The translations under genes and the position numbers were made by a program. Below are positions 12,301 to 22,905 of a stretch of 64,000 bases of DNA, one piece after another. The first letter of the stretch is position 1; the number at the start of each line of letters is the position of its first letter. Source of the DNA: Tretioscincus oriximinensis (taxonomy: Eukaryota; Chordata; Lepidosauria; Squamata; Gymnophthalmidae); the NCBI GenBank assembly GCA_022410635.1, contig JAJVDF010000250.1:1443980-1507979 (forward strand), written 5' to 3'. The notes below the pieces were generated by a model. It was not told where the DNA came from, did no database searches, and saw only the letters and a program-made list of their open reading frames with translations.

Positions 12301-12740
12301 CATTTCACCATTATTTTGGTTCATCAGACATCTTTAGTATATTCCCAAGTTCTACTTTTACAAAATTGAACTCCCAGTCTGGTGTGCTACAAATGGTGTT
12401 GACCACACTTAACTGGTTAAGTCACTAGTGATGGGAGATTGCAAATTTCCACCATATGTGATTTCATAAGTATCTCTTCATATTGAAGCACATGGTCCAC
12501 TATTTCAAGTTAATAGCCAATTAAAATCAGGGTATGAATGGTTCCACTGTTGGCATTCATTAGACATCCATAGCATATTCCCAAGTTCTACACTTATAGG
12601 GAATTGAACTGATGTGATACTTATGAAGTTAATTGCACTTAACTGATGAAGCTTTTGGTGAAGTTACTTATCAATATCTTTCCAAGATCTGCCACCTTTT
12701 AGTACAAATGTGTGATCCACTATTGGCTGGTGATGTTGTG
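12301..12740. repeat. Degenerate tandem duplication, about 220-236 bp period, 2 units
   Basis: ATATTCCCAAGTTCTAC occurs at 12339 and 12575 (offset 236). The flanking TTCAT..AGACATC, TTGAACT, CACTTAACT and GATCCACTATT-like blocks recur in the same order, the last with offset about 220. The units have diverged by many substitutions and small indels. Origin unknown; possibly a tandem duplication of single-copy DNA. Confidence 0.55.
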
Positions 12741-14447
12741 AGTAAGATGTGATAATGATCTTAGACTGAATGTAGCCACAAGTTATTTTTTATGCTAGCA
12801 AGGAGTAGGAAAAGTGATGTGAGATTTCTGCCTGGGATTAGAAAACAAATTGACTTGGATATTGTGCCTCCTAACTTGATAAGACAGGGAGGTGTTGGGT
12901 TTACTTCACTATATGCCTGAGGGATAGCATTCCATTCATTAAACTGGTTTTTAAAATGTAAGCAAATAAATTAACTGGATTTTTAAAAAGAAACAAACTA
13001 AGAAGAGTTGAACATTTCTACTATTTAGATGGAGGGTCATTAAAAAATGTTCAAGAAAAAAAGGAAAATTGCTTTTGCATTGTTAACAAGAAATGTTTAT
13101 GGATATCTTATATTCACTCAAAGTTGGACTTGAAAGTATTTTAATGGAAAAACAGAGATATTTGGGATGTACATTCGAGTTTGTTTTATTCCTTTTGAGC
13201 TTTACTGACTGCGTTTTCCCCATAGAGTATTTTTTCTCACACTAACCTAAAATTCTGCATGCATTTCCTCCAAATGAAGTCAGCAAGGCCCATTTCAGAA
13301 GTGATGTGCATAAGATTGTGCTGTTAGTATACAAATGAGGCTTAAATTGCAAAGAAGACATGAGATGCACATAAACGATGGGTTCCAATGATACAATTTA
13401 GATTCTCACAGTATTTTAATATCAAGAGAACACTACTAGCATCATATGTAGTTTCCAAATGAATGGAATGTAAAAATAAGAAAGGAAGCAAAGAAAAATC
13501 TCCTAGGACAAGCGACAATATTTATTAACAATAACTCTCACCTTTGATATTGTTCTGCTTATGAAAAAAGATTATTATTTCTGCCAGCAATAAGAGATGA
13601 GGGGAAGGTTGTTCTTTGAAAATTCATATTAAGATTTTGCTGATTCTTCCCAACTTAATCAGATTTGTGCAATGAAGAGTAGTGTGGATTTACTAGGAAT
13701 TGTTATAAATTGCATTTGACAAGGATGCTAGATATTAAAATGTCACTTCCCTCCTTCTAGGTCATCAAAGTAGTTTTACAAGTGCAACATTAATATAGGG
13801 AATAGAACATAAACCCATTTTAATGTCTCTAATGTAATCACTGCAGCCACTTTATGACAAATCTATCCAGTTTATTTCCGCTGCGGATGTTCCACATGAA
13901 TTTCCAACAATGCAATGGAAGAACACCATAAAATATAATTGCAACAGTCTACTATCCTTGATGCATTTTCCCATGAGTTGATCCTATTGATTTCCTTGAA
14001 GCTTGTTCAAAAGCAAATCAGCTTAGATTTATAGCAGTGTTTGAAACCAAAATTGTATGCTTTTACAGCAAATATAAAAATAATCCACATATATCTGCTT
14101 AAAAGCACAGTATGTTCAACGTCAGCCAAAAACTATGCAGATCAATTAATATGGGATCTTATCTTCCTAGGAAGTTTCCAAAAAACACATAGAAGCCACT
14201 AAGGATTCTTTTCCGATTACCAATATCTCACTTCCAAAAAAATGCAGGAAATTGTGTATCTTACTGGACATTTTGCAATAATTATATTAAAAGGAATTTT
14301 CAAATGTGTAAATTCTATTTGATCTTTAAGCAAATGTGCAATTAATAGATGATTAAATGCCAATGCTGTAAAAGTTATCTTTTTATTTACAGATATTCAT
14401 GTATTCAGTCTGTCACTCGAAGGTGTCAGGTCACATAAAAACAAAAA
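12741..14447. other. Unassigned AT-rich sequence
   Basis: No repeat or exon recognised. Confidence 0.35.
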
Positions 14448-15656
14448 GGAACATAAGAAGAGCCATACTGGAGCAGGCCAAAGCCCATCTAGTCCAGCAT
14501 TCTGTCTCACACAGAGCCCCACCAGATGCACCTGGGCAGTCCCGAACACAGGAAAGCAAAATATGCACCTGTTCATGACTCCCTGCAAATGGTATTGCTC
14601 CATCTTGGAGGCAACATCCAGACATCCATCCTAGTATCCATTTATACCCTTGGTGTCCATAAACCTGTCTAGTCCTGTCTTGAAACTATCCAAGCTGCTA
14701 GCTACAACTACCTCTTCAGGAAGTAAATTCCACAGGCCAATGAACCTCAGGGTGAAAAAATACTTTCCTTTGTCTGTTCTCACTTTTCTACCCAACAGTT
14801 TTAAGGAGTGCCCTCTGGTCCTTGTGTTTTTCTCTACTCATCCTGTCCATCCCATGCATGATTTTGTACACTTCAATCAGATCACCTCTCAAAGGTCGCC
14901 TTTCAAGGCTGAAGAGGCCCAGATGTTGCTGCCTGACTTCGTAAGGGAGGTGCTCCAGAACCTTGATCATTTTTGTTGCCCTTTTCTGCACCTTCTCCAG
15001 TTCCAAAATACCCCTCTTGAGATGTGGTGACCAGAATTGAACACAGTATTCCAAATGTGGCTTCACCACAGATTTATAAAGAGGCAAAACAACATTTGCT
15101 GACTTGTTTTCGATTCCTTTCCTAATTATCCCCAACATGGAATTTGCCTTTTTTGCTGCTGCTGCTGCACACTGGGTTGACATTTTCATTGAATTGTTCA
15201 CCAACACCCAAGATCCTTTTCTTGCTCGGTCACAGAAAGCTTGGTTAACATCAGGTGGTAGGAGTAGTTGGGGTTCTTTGCCCCATTGTGTATGACTTTG
15301 CACTTGCTTAAATTGAAGTGCATTTGCCACTTTGATGCCCACTCCCCCAATTTCAATAATTAACTCTGGAGTGCCTTACAATCATTTTCAGTTTTCACTA
15401 CCCTGAACAGTTTAGTGTTATCAGCAAACATGGCTACTTCACTATTTACCTCAGGATCCAGATCATTTATAAATATATTGAAAAGCAAGGGTCCTAGTAC
15501 AGATCCCTGGGGTACCCCACTTCTTACCTCTTTCCACTCAGAGAACTGTCAATTTAATACTACCCTCTGTTTTCTATCTTTTAGCCAGTTTCCAATCCAG
15601 GACAAAGTCTGTCCTCTTATGAGTATGGAGCTTTTTTAGAAGCCTTTGATGAGGGA
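14448..15656 (-). mobile_element. CR1-clade LINE, 5' truncated
   Basis: The 3' tail starts at about 14448 and the element extends to 15656, where it stops abruptly at a GATGAGGGAC block. In the 3.7-kb copy that block continues into more RT sequence. The copy therefore keeps the 3' UTR and the C-terminal two thirds of RT. Close in sequence to the 17.4-kb copy. Confidence 0.9.
14680..15655 (-). pseudogene. Broken CR1 reverse transcriptase fragment
   Basis: Minus-strand frame 14788-15342 contains the thumb and C-terminal part: MGIIRKGIE, PLYKSVVKPHLEYC, LERRPLRGDLIEVYKIMHG. The frame shifts both upstream (toward the catalytic motifs) and downstream. There is an extra codon in the AAA run (AAAAAKK against AAAAKK elsewhere). 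Not functional. Confidence 0.8.
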
Positions 15657-17030
15657 CTAAAAATATAATTAAAAAGCAATTAAAGCATAACAGGTAAATT
15701 AAGCTATTGCAGAATAAACATACAGTATTAAATAATCTGTAGCAAATGGTGAGCGTTTAACCAAAGTTTAGTGAATAAACTTAAAATATAAGTTGTTATT
15801 GTAGCTCAAACAGCTGATGCAAGGCAAGAAAAGCAGAAGAGCATGCAGGTTAAGGATATATTGTAGATTTCGCAAACGATCATATTTCTAGGAAGAGAAG
15901 GAAGATTATAGGGTACGAAATTATAGTTTTATGTATGTCATTGGAGACGGGTAGCACCAAGCCTCTCATTGTAAAGAATTATTCCCTCATGATCACCATA
16001 TCAGCAAGAGCTTCTAAAAAGACTTAGTGTGATCCAAGCTAAAATTTGCTTTTCTTGCAGAAGGATTTTTCACAGTTTGAACAACGAAAGGAACACAAGT
16101 ATTACAAAAAGAAGCAAAGAAGTTATGTTTTTTTTCAAAGTCTTGATCAAGGATGGACTTCATAGTTCAAGAAAATGAACGATGCTGTTAATGCATCACA
16201 TGTGCATACATAGGCAGGGAAGTTCCAAGGGACTTAATTAATAGCTGGGTGCTAGCAAAGCAAAGCCAGTAAGTCTAGAAATAGCAGGAACCAGCAGTTG
16301 AAATTTCATGAACATTTGAGTAAAATCTTCAAAGACCACTGAATCAAATTCTGCTAATCCTAGACAATTCAGAGCCAGACCTCAGCAACAACACAACTCA
16401 GAGTCCTGGGAAAGAAGAGGCAGCTCACAACAGTTTCTTTGGTTCAACTGAGATAGAAGCAGGAAACCCCACTTATAGCAAGGGCACAGTGTTCAGTTCT
16501 CAATGGATCTGAGTAGAAATAGGAACAAAAAGTGATGGACCTTGCAAGTACAAACTAACAAATATCTCAACATTTCTCATGTGTGGGACCACACATTTCA
16601 GATAAAATAAAGATAAATGAAAGATTTGTATAAATTCAACATCTCAGGACAGTTGAACAAGATGCGGTGATTAAATCAATTAACCTGCTTGGGAGTCCAC
16701 ATCTGTATTGTGTAGTTCTCTTCCTCAGGGAATGGACTATGCTAGTTCCAGTAGTGTCTTCCTGTTGCGGGTTGATGAGGTTAAACTAATCTTGTGGCAT
16801 CTTTAGTTGAGGATTGATGAGACTGTGGCAGCAACAGCTAAATTAAGGGATATTTCAGACAAAGTCAAGCAGTCCTTTACAGAGCTGGCATATCAGTGTA
16901 TGGAAAGAGGGTAATTGCTCTAAATGTATCCTCATGTTTCATTGGTCACTCAATGTCAGGAATGGTCGTATAGTGATTAAGAAAGTCTTTCAAGAAAGAG
17001 ACCATTTTCAAAGCTTTGTGTTGGCTGTAG
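15657..17030. other. Unassigned sequence
   Basis: AT-rich, nothing recognised. Confidence 0.35.
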
Positions 17031-17240
17031 AGAGGGGTGAGTGCCCTCTACTGGCCTCAGCTCTAGCCAACCCAGCTATTCGTAAGCAAGAGATTGCATT
17101 TAGATAAATAGAAACCATATCTGCATGTGTGGGAGGGAGAGAGAGAATGTAATCCTTCAGATGAAAAATAGCTTGTAAGCCATTATGAGTTTGTTCGGAT
17201 GAGAAAAGTGGAGTATAAAACCCCTCTGCTTGTTGTTGTT
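17031..17240 (+). mobile_element. tRNA-derived SINE, head missing
   Basis: Same body as the 10.8-kb SINE in the opposite orientation: GGGGTGAGTGCC, CTAGCCAACCCAGCTATTCG, TGTAATCCTTC, GCTTGTAAGCC, GATGAGAAAAGTGGAGTATAA. It ends in a TTG/GTT tail. No tRNA-like head precedes 17031, so it is 5' truncated. Confidence 0.7.
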
Positions 17241-17287
17241 GCATTTTCTTTTTCCTTTTAATCCAAATATCTGTTACACTTACCATA

Positions 17288-17377
17288 CCTGAAGAAGTAG
17301 ATGTGCCTACAAAAGCTCATGCCACCTACCTTTCTTCTGTTTATCTCCAAATATCACAAGCCCCCTTGCTGGATTTG
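17288..17377 (+). mobile_element. PLE repeat, 3' truncated by or fused to CR1
   Basis: CTGAAGAAGTAGATGTG begins the unit, with AAAAGCTCATGCCACC, then TTGCTGGATTT at 17367-17377. The last ~40 bp of the family consensus are absent. About 20 unassigned bases follow before CR1 homology begins near 17398. The conserved GAAA of the hammerhead-like core is AAAA here. Confidence 0.65.
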
Positions 17378-18760
17378 TCATACGCACATGATATAAGTAT
17401 AGTACCAATAGATTGGAAGGTAGCTAATGTAACACCAATCTTCAAAAAAGGATCCCGGGGTGATCCCGGAAATTATAGACCAATCAGTTTAACATCAATT
17501 CCAGGTAAAGTGTTGGAAACCTTAATTAAGGACAAAATTACTAAACACATGGAGAAGCATGCATTGCTGAATGAAACTCAGCATGGCTTTAGCAAAGGTA
17601 AATCATGCCTTACCAACTTGCTAGAATTCTTTGAGAATGTAAACAAACATGTAGATAAAGGGGTTCCAGTTGATATTGTGTATCTAGATTTTCAGAAGGC
17701 GTTTGATAAAGTCCCTCATCAAAGGCTTCTAAAAAAACTCCATACTCATGGTATAAGAGGACAGACTTTGTCCTGGATTGGAAACTGGCTAAAAGATAGA
17801 AAACAGAGGGTAGTATTAAATGGACAGTTCTCTGAGTGGAAAGAGGTAAGAAGTGGGGTACCCCAGGGATCTGTACTGGGACCCTTGCTTTTCAATATAT
17901 TTATAAATGATCTGGATGCCGAGGTAAATAGTGAAGTAGCCAAGTTTGCTGACGACACTAAACTGTTCAGGGTAGTGAAAACTGAAAATGATTGTAAGGC
18001 ACTCCAGAGTGATTTATTGAAATTGGGTGAGTGGGCATCAAAGTGGCAAATGCACTTCAACTTAAGCAAGTGCAAGGTCATGCATATTGGGGCAAAGAAC
18101 CCAAAATACTCCTACCACCTGATGGGAACCAAGCTTTCTGTGACCGAGCAAGAAAAGGATCTTGGGGTGTTAGTGGACAATTCAATGAAAATGTCAACCC
18201 AGTGTGCAGCAGCTGCAAAAAAGGCAAATTCCATGTTGGGGATAATGAGGAAAGGAATCGAAAATAAGTCAGCAAATGTTGTTTTGCCTCTTTACAAATC
18301 TGTGGTGAGGCCACATTTGGAATACTGTGTTCAATTCTGGTCACCACATCTCAAGAGGGATATTTTGGAACTGGAGAAGGTGCAGAAAAGGGCAACAAAA
18401 ATGATCAAGGGTCTGGAGCACCTCCCTTACGAAGCAAGGCTGCAACGTCTGGGCCTCTTCAGCCTTGAAAGGAGACGTTTGAGGGGTGATCTGATTGAAG
18501 TGTACAAAATCATGCATGGGATTGACAGGGTGAACAGAGAAAAAATGTTTTCTCTATCACACAACACAAGGACCAGAGGGCACTCCTTAAAACTGTTGGG
18601 TAGAAAAGTGAGAACAGACAAAGGGAAGTATTTTTTCACCCAGAGGGTCATCGGCCTGTGGAATTTACTTCCTGAAGAGGTAGTGGTAGCTAACAGCTTG
18701 GATAGTTTCAAGACAGGACTAGACAGGTTTATGGACACTAAGGGTATAAATGGATACTAA
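17303..18760 (+). CDS. CR1 reverse transcriptase, open 485-codon frame with a PLE-derived N terminus
   Basis: Residues ~32-485 are a CR1-clade reverse transcriptase fragment, the enzyme that copies LINE RNA into DNA at the target site. Visible parts: NYRPISLTS (58-66), motif A YLDFQKAFDKVPH with catalytic D129, SGVPQGSVLGP (184-194), FADD with D217/D218, a thumb with VVRPHLEYCVQFWSP, and a C-terminal LERRRLRGDLIEVYKIMHG block. The endonuclease and the first RT motifs are absent. Residues 1-25 read through the upstream PLE repeat, so the start Met belongs to a different element and the frame match is accidental. The absence of stops over 454 CR1 codons indicates a young insertion. I infer it is dead on arrival and probably not translated. 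Confidence 0.8.
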   Translation: MPTKAHATYLSSVYLQISQAPLLDLSYAHDISIVPIDWKVANVTPIFKKGSRGDPGNYRPISLTSIPGKVLETLIKDKITKHMEKHALLNETQHGFSKGKSCLTNLLEFFENVNKHVDKGVPVDIVYLDFQKAFDKVPHQRLLKKLHTHGIRGQTLSWIGNWLKDRKQRVVLNGQFSEWKEVRSGVPQGSVLGPLLFNIFINDLDAEVNSEVAKFADDTKLFRVVKTENDCKALQSDLLKLGEWASKWQMHFNLSKCKVMHIGAKNPKYSYHLMGTKLSVTEQEKDLGVLVDNSMKMSTQCAAAAKKANSMLGIMRKGIENKSANVVLPLYKSVVRPHLEYCVQFWSPHLKRDILELEKVQKRATKMIKGLEHLPYEARLQRLGLFSLERRRLRGDLIEVYKIMHGIDRVNREKMFSLSHNTRTRGHSLKLLGRKVRTDKGKYFFTQRVIGLWNLLPEEVVVANSLDSFKTGLDRFMDTKGINGY

Positions 18761-18980
18761 GATAGTTGTCTGGATGTAGCCTCCGGGATGGAGCAACAGG
18801 CAGGACTTTTGAAATACCATTTGCAGGGAGTCACGAACAGGAGCAGCATATTTTGCTTTCTTCTGTTCGGACTGCCCAGGTGCATCTGGTGGGCCTTTGT
18901 GTGACACAGAATGCTGGACTCGATGGGCTGTGGCCCGATCCAGTATGGCTCTTCTTATGTTCTTATGTTCTTATGTATAT
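17398..18980 (+). mobile_element. CR1-clade LINE, youngest-looking copy, 5' truncated
   Basis: CR1 homology begins at about 17398, matching the 3.7-kb copy from the IVPxDW block on. RT is followed by a ~200-bp 3' UTR and a tail of three TTCTTATG-type octamers ending near 18978. Birds and reptiles share a CR1 signature of an 8-bp terminal repeat instead of poly(A). Flanking target-site duplication not evident. It differs little from the 40.5-kb copy over their shared part. Confidence 0.92.
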
Positions 18981-19588
18981 AATATATAATCCACTGCCTT
19001 TTCCATACCCTCTCTACGTCACAGAACAACATATTGAAACATCTTCTGCTTCGAAAGTTATATCTTTATCATTGCTAAAATCTGTACAGTGTTGCCACTC
19101 TAGCATGCTTCAGAAAGGAAGTCATTGGCCTGGCCTGTGCTGCCTTTCCTGGAACAGCTGTAGGTGACAGAACTACAAAAAGGGCTCCTTACGCTAATTA
19201 CATGCAATAAGTGTAAAGTTTGTACAACCTCCAATATTACATATTTAATTTTGCTTTTATACAGGAGAATATATGATAGAGTTGCTGTTATAAAATGTTA
19301 TTATTAATTTACTTACCCATCACTATGAATACTATGGATTATTTTGGGGGTCAGAGGGAGGGGCAATAGTATATTAATGTTATGCTGTTGATGACTCAGG
19401 CTGCACCTCAGTTGTGTAACAGAGATACTCATTTTTTATTGCCTGGGCAACATATCTTAATTCATTCATGCATCAAAATATCCAGGGACAAAGTAAGAGC
19501 ATCTTAAGACAAGGATGCCAAGAGTGACTCTGAAATGGCTATTTTTACAGTTTGGTCTACTCCGTTCTCTTGCTACATTTGGATATAA
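18981..19588. other. Unassigned sequence
   Basis: Nothing recognised between two CR1 copies. Confidence 0.35.
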
Positions 19589-20175
19589 CATAAGAAGAAT
19601 TCTGCTGAATTGAGTCAGAGCCCATCTAGTCCAGCATTCTGTCTTACACAGTGGCCCATCAATTGTACCAGGGCAGTCTGGAAAAGAAGGCAGCAAAATC
19701 TTCAACTGTACTTGACACCCTGCAAATGGCATTTCAGGAATACTGTTCCATCTCAGAGGCAGGATCAAGACATCTATCCTAATAGCTATTTATATCCTCG
19801 ATGTCCATTAATTTGTCTAATTGTGTTTTAAAGCTATCTAGGCTGCTAGCTGCCACCACCTCTTCTGGAAGTAAATTCTGATGAACCTCTGGGTAAAAAA
19901 ATACTTTCCCTTGTCTGTTCTCACTCCATCAGCTTCAAGGAATGCTCCCTGGTCCTAGTGCTATGCGATAGAGAAAACAGTTTTTCTCTATTCACCCGTG
20001 CATTGTTTTATACACTTCAATTAGATCAGCTCTCAAATGCTGTCTTTCGAGGCTGAAGAGGCCCAAATGTTGCAGCCAGATTTCATAAGGGAGATGCTCC
20101 AACCCCTTGATCATTCTTGTTGTCCTTTCCTGCACCTCCTCTAGTTTTACAATATCCTTTGTGAGATGTGGTGAC
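19589..20175 (-). mobile_element. CR1-clade LINE 3' part, older subfamily
   Basis: The 3' tail lies at 19589-19600 and the GTCCAGCATTCTGTCT block at 19629-19644. The C-terminal RT remains read on the minus strand (HLTKDIVKLEEVQERTTRM, LPYEIWLQHLGLFSLER). Stops and indels are frequent. It ends at the GAGATGTGGTGAC block, 20175. Confidence 0.85.
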
Positions 20176-20610
20176 ATGGATATGCACTTAGACAAGCGAA
20201 TGGGCTGTCTGCACATAGAATGCCGTCAATATAAATGCATCCTAATTTCTAGTACTAAAAAGGTCAAAGTACATTAATGAAACAATCCCAACCTGCAAAC
20301 TGTTCATTGTGATTAGTGAGCCAAATTCAGCAAACTGAAGCACAGGCAACTCAAATTTATGTAAGAACTTTTTTTTCTCTTAATGTTTGTGCAATAATTG
20401 GCTAAAGAAGCTAAAAAGCCCATTACCTAGCTCATAAACTATGAATATGGTGAAGTGCAAAATATTTCAACCTTAAAACTAGGCAGCCTAGAGATTTACC
20501 CTTGGGCGAATAACATTTTGGAGGGTTATTGATTTGCATAGTACTGGGAGAAGAATCCATCATGCCCACAAATCACTGTAAACCTATGATGAAGCCTCTT
20601 TCAGAATTTT

Positions 20611-21147
20611 GTGACAATTCTGGTTACTATACTTCTGAGAGATTATTTTGGAAATGGAAAAAGTCCAGACACCTCCCTTAAGAGACCAAAGTGCAACATC
20701 TAGGACTCGTCAGCCTGGAAAGGCATCATGAGAGGATTTGATAAAATCATTCATAGTGTTGAAAAGATGGATATTAGCAAATTCCTTACTGAATTTCAGG
20801 AAATATAGGCAGACAAGAGAAAACTCCCCCCTTCATCCAGAGGGTCATTATTCACTGAAATTTATTACTGGAACAAGTGAATAGTTTCAAGAAAGTGTTA
20901 GACCACTTCATAAATGATAGATGTATTCATAACTACTAGCTCTGTTTTCTAAGTACTGCCTCTAGGTTGGAAAAGCAGGCAGGATATTTCTAAACATAGT
21001 TTGCAAGGAACTGAATGTAGATGACGGTTTTGCCTTTGTCTTCTACTTGAAAATGCTCAGAAGCAATTGTTGGCTGACTGTGTGAGGCAAAATACTGGAC
21101 AAAATGTGTTTTGATATGATCCAGCAAGGTCTCACTTCTGTTCTTAT
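20611..21147 (+). mobile_element. CR1-clade LINE 3' part, strongly decayed
   Basis: Plus-strand remnant from the LEYCxQFW region (CAATTCTGGTTACTA) through CTGGAAAGGCATCATGAGAGG, the TTCATCCAGAGGGTCATTA block and the 3' UTR, to CCAGCAAGGTCTCACTTCTG and a TTCTTAT tail. Many indels. It shares the older 3' UTR type with the 62.3-kb copy. Confidence 0.75.
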
Positions 21148-22547
21148 CTATGAATAAAATCTTCTCAATAGAACTTTCTCTTTGAAATGTCCTTCCTTTT
21201 GCTGTTCATCTATATTTACAACTTACAGATGCCTATTAAAGACCTAACACTTAACGCAGGCCTCCTTGTGTTCATTTTTAATCGATTTTAATTAATTTCC
21301 CCTTATTTTTAATGTTCTGCAAACTTCTTTAAAATTGTTTTTCAAATGAAGCAATATAAAAATGTAAACAAACATTGAAACTCATTTGATACTTGGCTGC
21401 CCACACCCCCAATGTCAAGAGATGTGTTTTGTTTTTATATATGTTTTATCTGTTATTGTGATCTAACCTGAAATCTTCTGTTAAAGAGCAGAATATAAAT
21501 CTTTAAGTAAACAAATCAGTAGGACCATCTAGGACTCATAACAATATCAGTTTTCACTACTCTGAACAATAAAATGTTGTCAGCATATTTTATTTCATCA
21601 TTTAAAAAGTTATTAGAAAAGTCAGTCAACGAAATAAAACTGGCGTGGTACTGCCATGTGATTTGGTATTGATTCAAGAACATTTCCTAGTCACATCACA
21701 TAAGTAACTGAAATACAAATACGGAAACTCATAATCTTGTTGGATTAAGTCAGGACTTGCACATGTTTCCATTAAGAATTCATGTTAAACTTATAAAGTA
21801 ATTTCACTTTTTTCTGTAATTGTACTCAGGTACATAAGAGAAAGCAAAATGGAATCCAAGTGAGTAGCTGATTAATAGACTAAGTGCTAATACAAATAGG
21901 GGTAATGGAAATACAAATCATATAGAAACACAGGTAGCTAAAAAGTGAATCAGACACCTTGTCAGCAATAGGTATGTGCTAGACAAGTAATTCCAGTAAT
22001 GACAATTTGAAATATTTCAGACGAATAGAGGTGGTCAGATCATTTATTAAAAATGTGTTCATTGCAAATTTTGGCAGCTATCCATGGAGTAATTATTACA
22101 AATGCAAGTGCCCATTATTTGATCAGCACTACAGATGACTGAATAATTAAATAAATGTCAGTCCTCTGACAATTGCTTTAGTCTATGTTTCAAAGTCCTC
22201 TTTCTGCCAGCTTTAGAAAATCATCACAGATGATATCAAATATTTCCTACCTGATTCTGTTGCAGTTCAAGTCCACTTTATGCATATGATTTGCATCCTA
22301 AATAAAACAGTGGCTGACCTGGGGCGACTGCCAAGCTGTTGCGCCTGGCCATACCCCTACTCAAGCCATCGCCCAATTCTCTCCACTTCTGGGTGATATT
22401 CTAAAAGCACTGATCAATATTATTTAGATTTCGGGTTGCGTTAATGTTACGAGTTTGCGTCAGGGTTTTTTGGAACATTGTTAACTGGTTAATAAATTAC
22501 TCATGTTCAATTTACAACTGAGTGGTCTCCATTCTCTTCCATCCAAG
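21148..22547. other. Unassigned AT-rich sequence
   Basis: No element or exon recognised. Confidence 0.35.
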
Positions 22548-22905
22548 GCAAATGGCATTTCAGGAATATTCTTTGTTGTATTAAGACATCCATCCTAGCT
22601 ATTGATACACTTGGCTTCCATGAATTTATCTAATATTATCTTTAAGCTACCTAGCTGCCAGCTACCACTAACTCTTCTGTAAATTCCATAGAGCAATGAC
22701 TCCTGGATAAGAAAAATATTTTCCCTTGTTTGTCCTCACTCTTCTGCCTATCATTTTCAAGGAATGCCTCCTGGTCTCAATGTCGTGTGACAAAGAAAAT
22801 ATTTTTATCTATTCGCCTTATAGACCCCACTCTTAAACACCACTCTTTCGAAGACTGAAGAGATCTAGATGCTACATCCATATTCCTGCTAATATGCTCT
22901 CCCTG
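22548..22905 (-). mobile_element. CR1-clade LINE fragment, decayed
   Basis: Lacks the 3' tail. It starts inside the 3' UTR (GCAAATGGCATTTCAGG) and continues through the C-terminal RT region (TTTTCCCTTGTTTGTCCTCA, AAGGAATGCCTCCTGG) to about 22905, minus strand. Confidence 0.75.

Noticed and set aside
12301..12740. CRISPR-like array
   Set aside because: Only two long diverged units, no regular short repeats and spacers, and the genome is eukaryotic.
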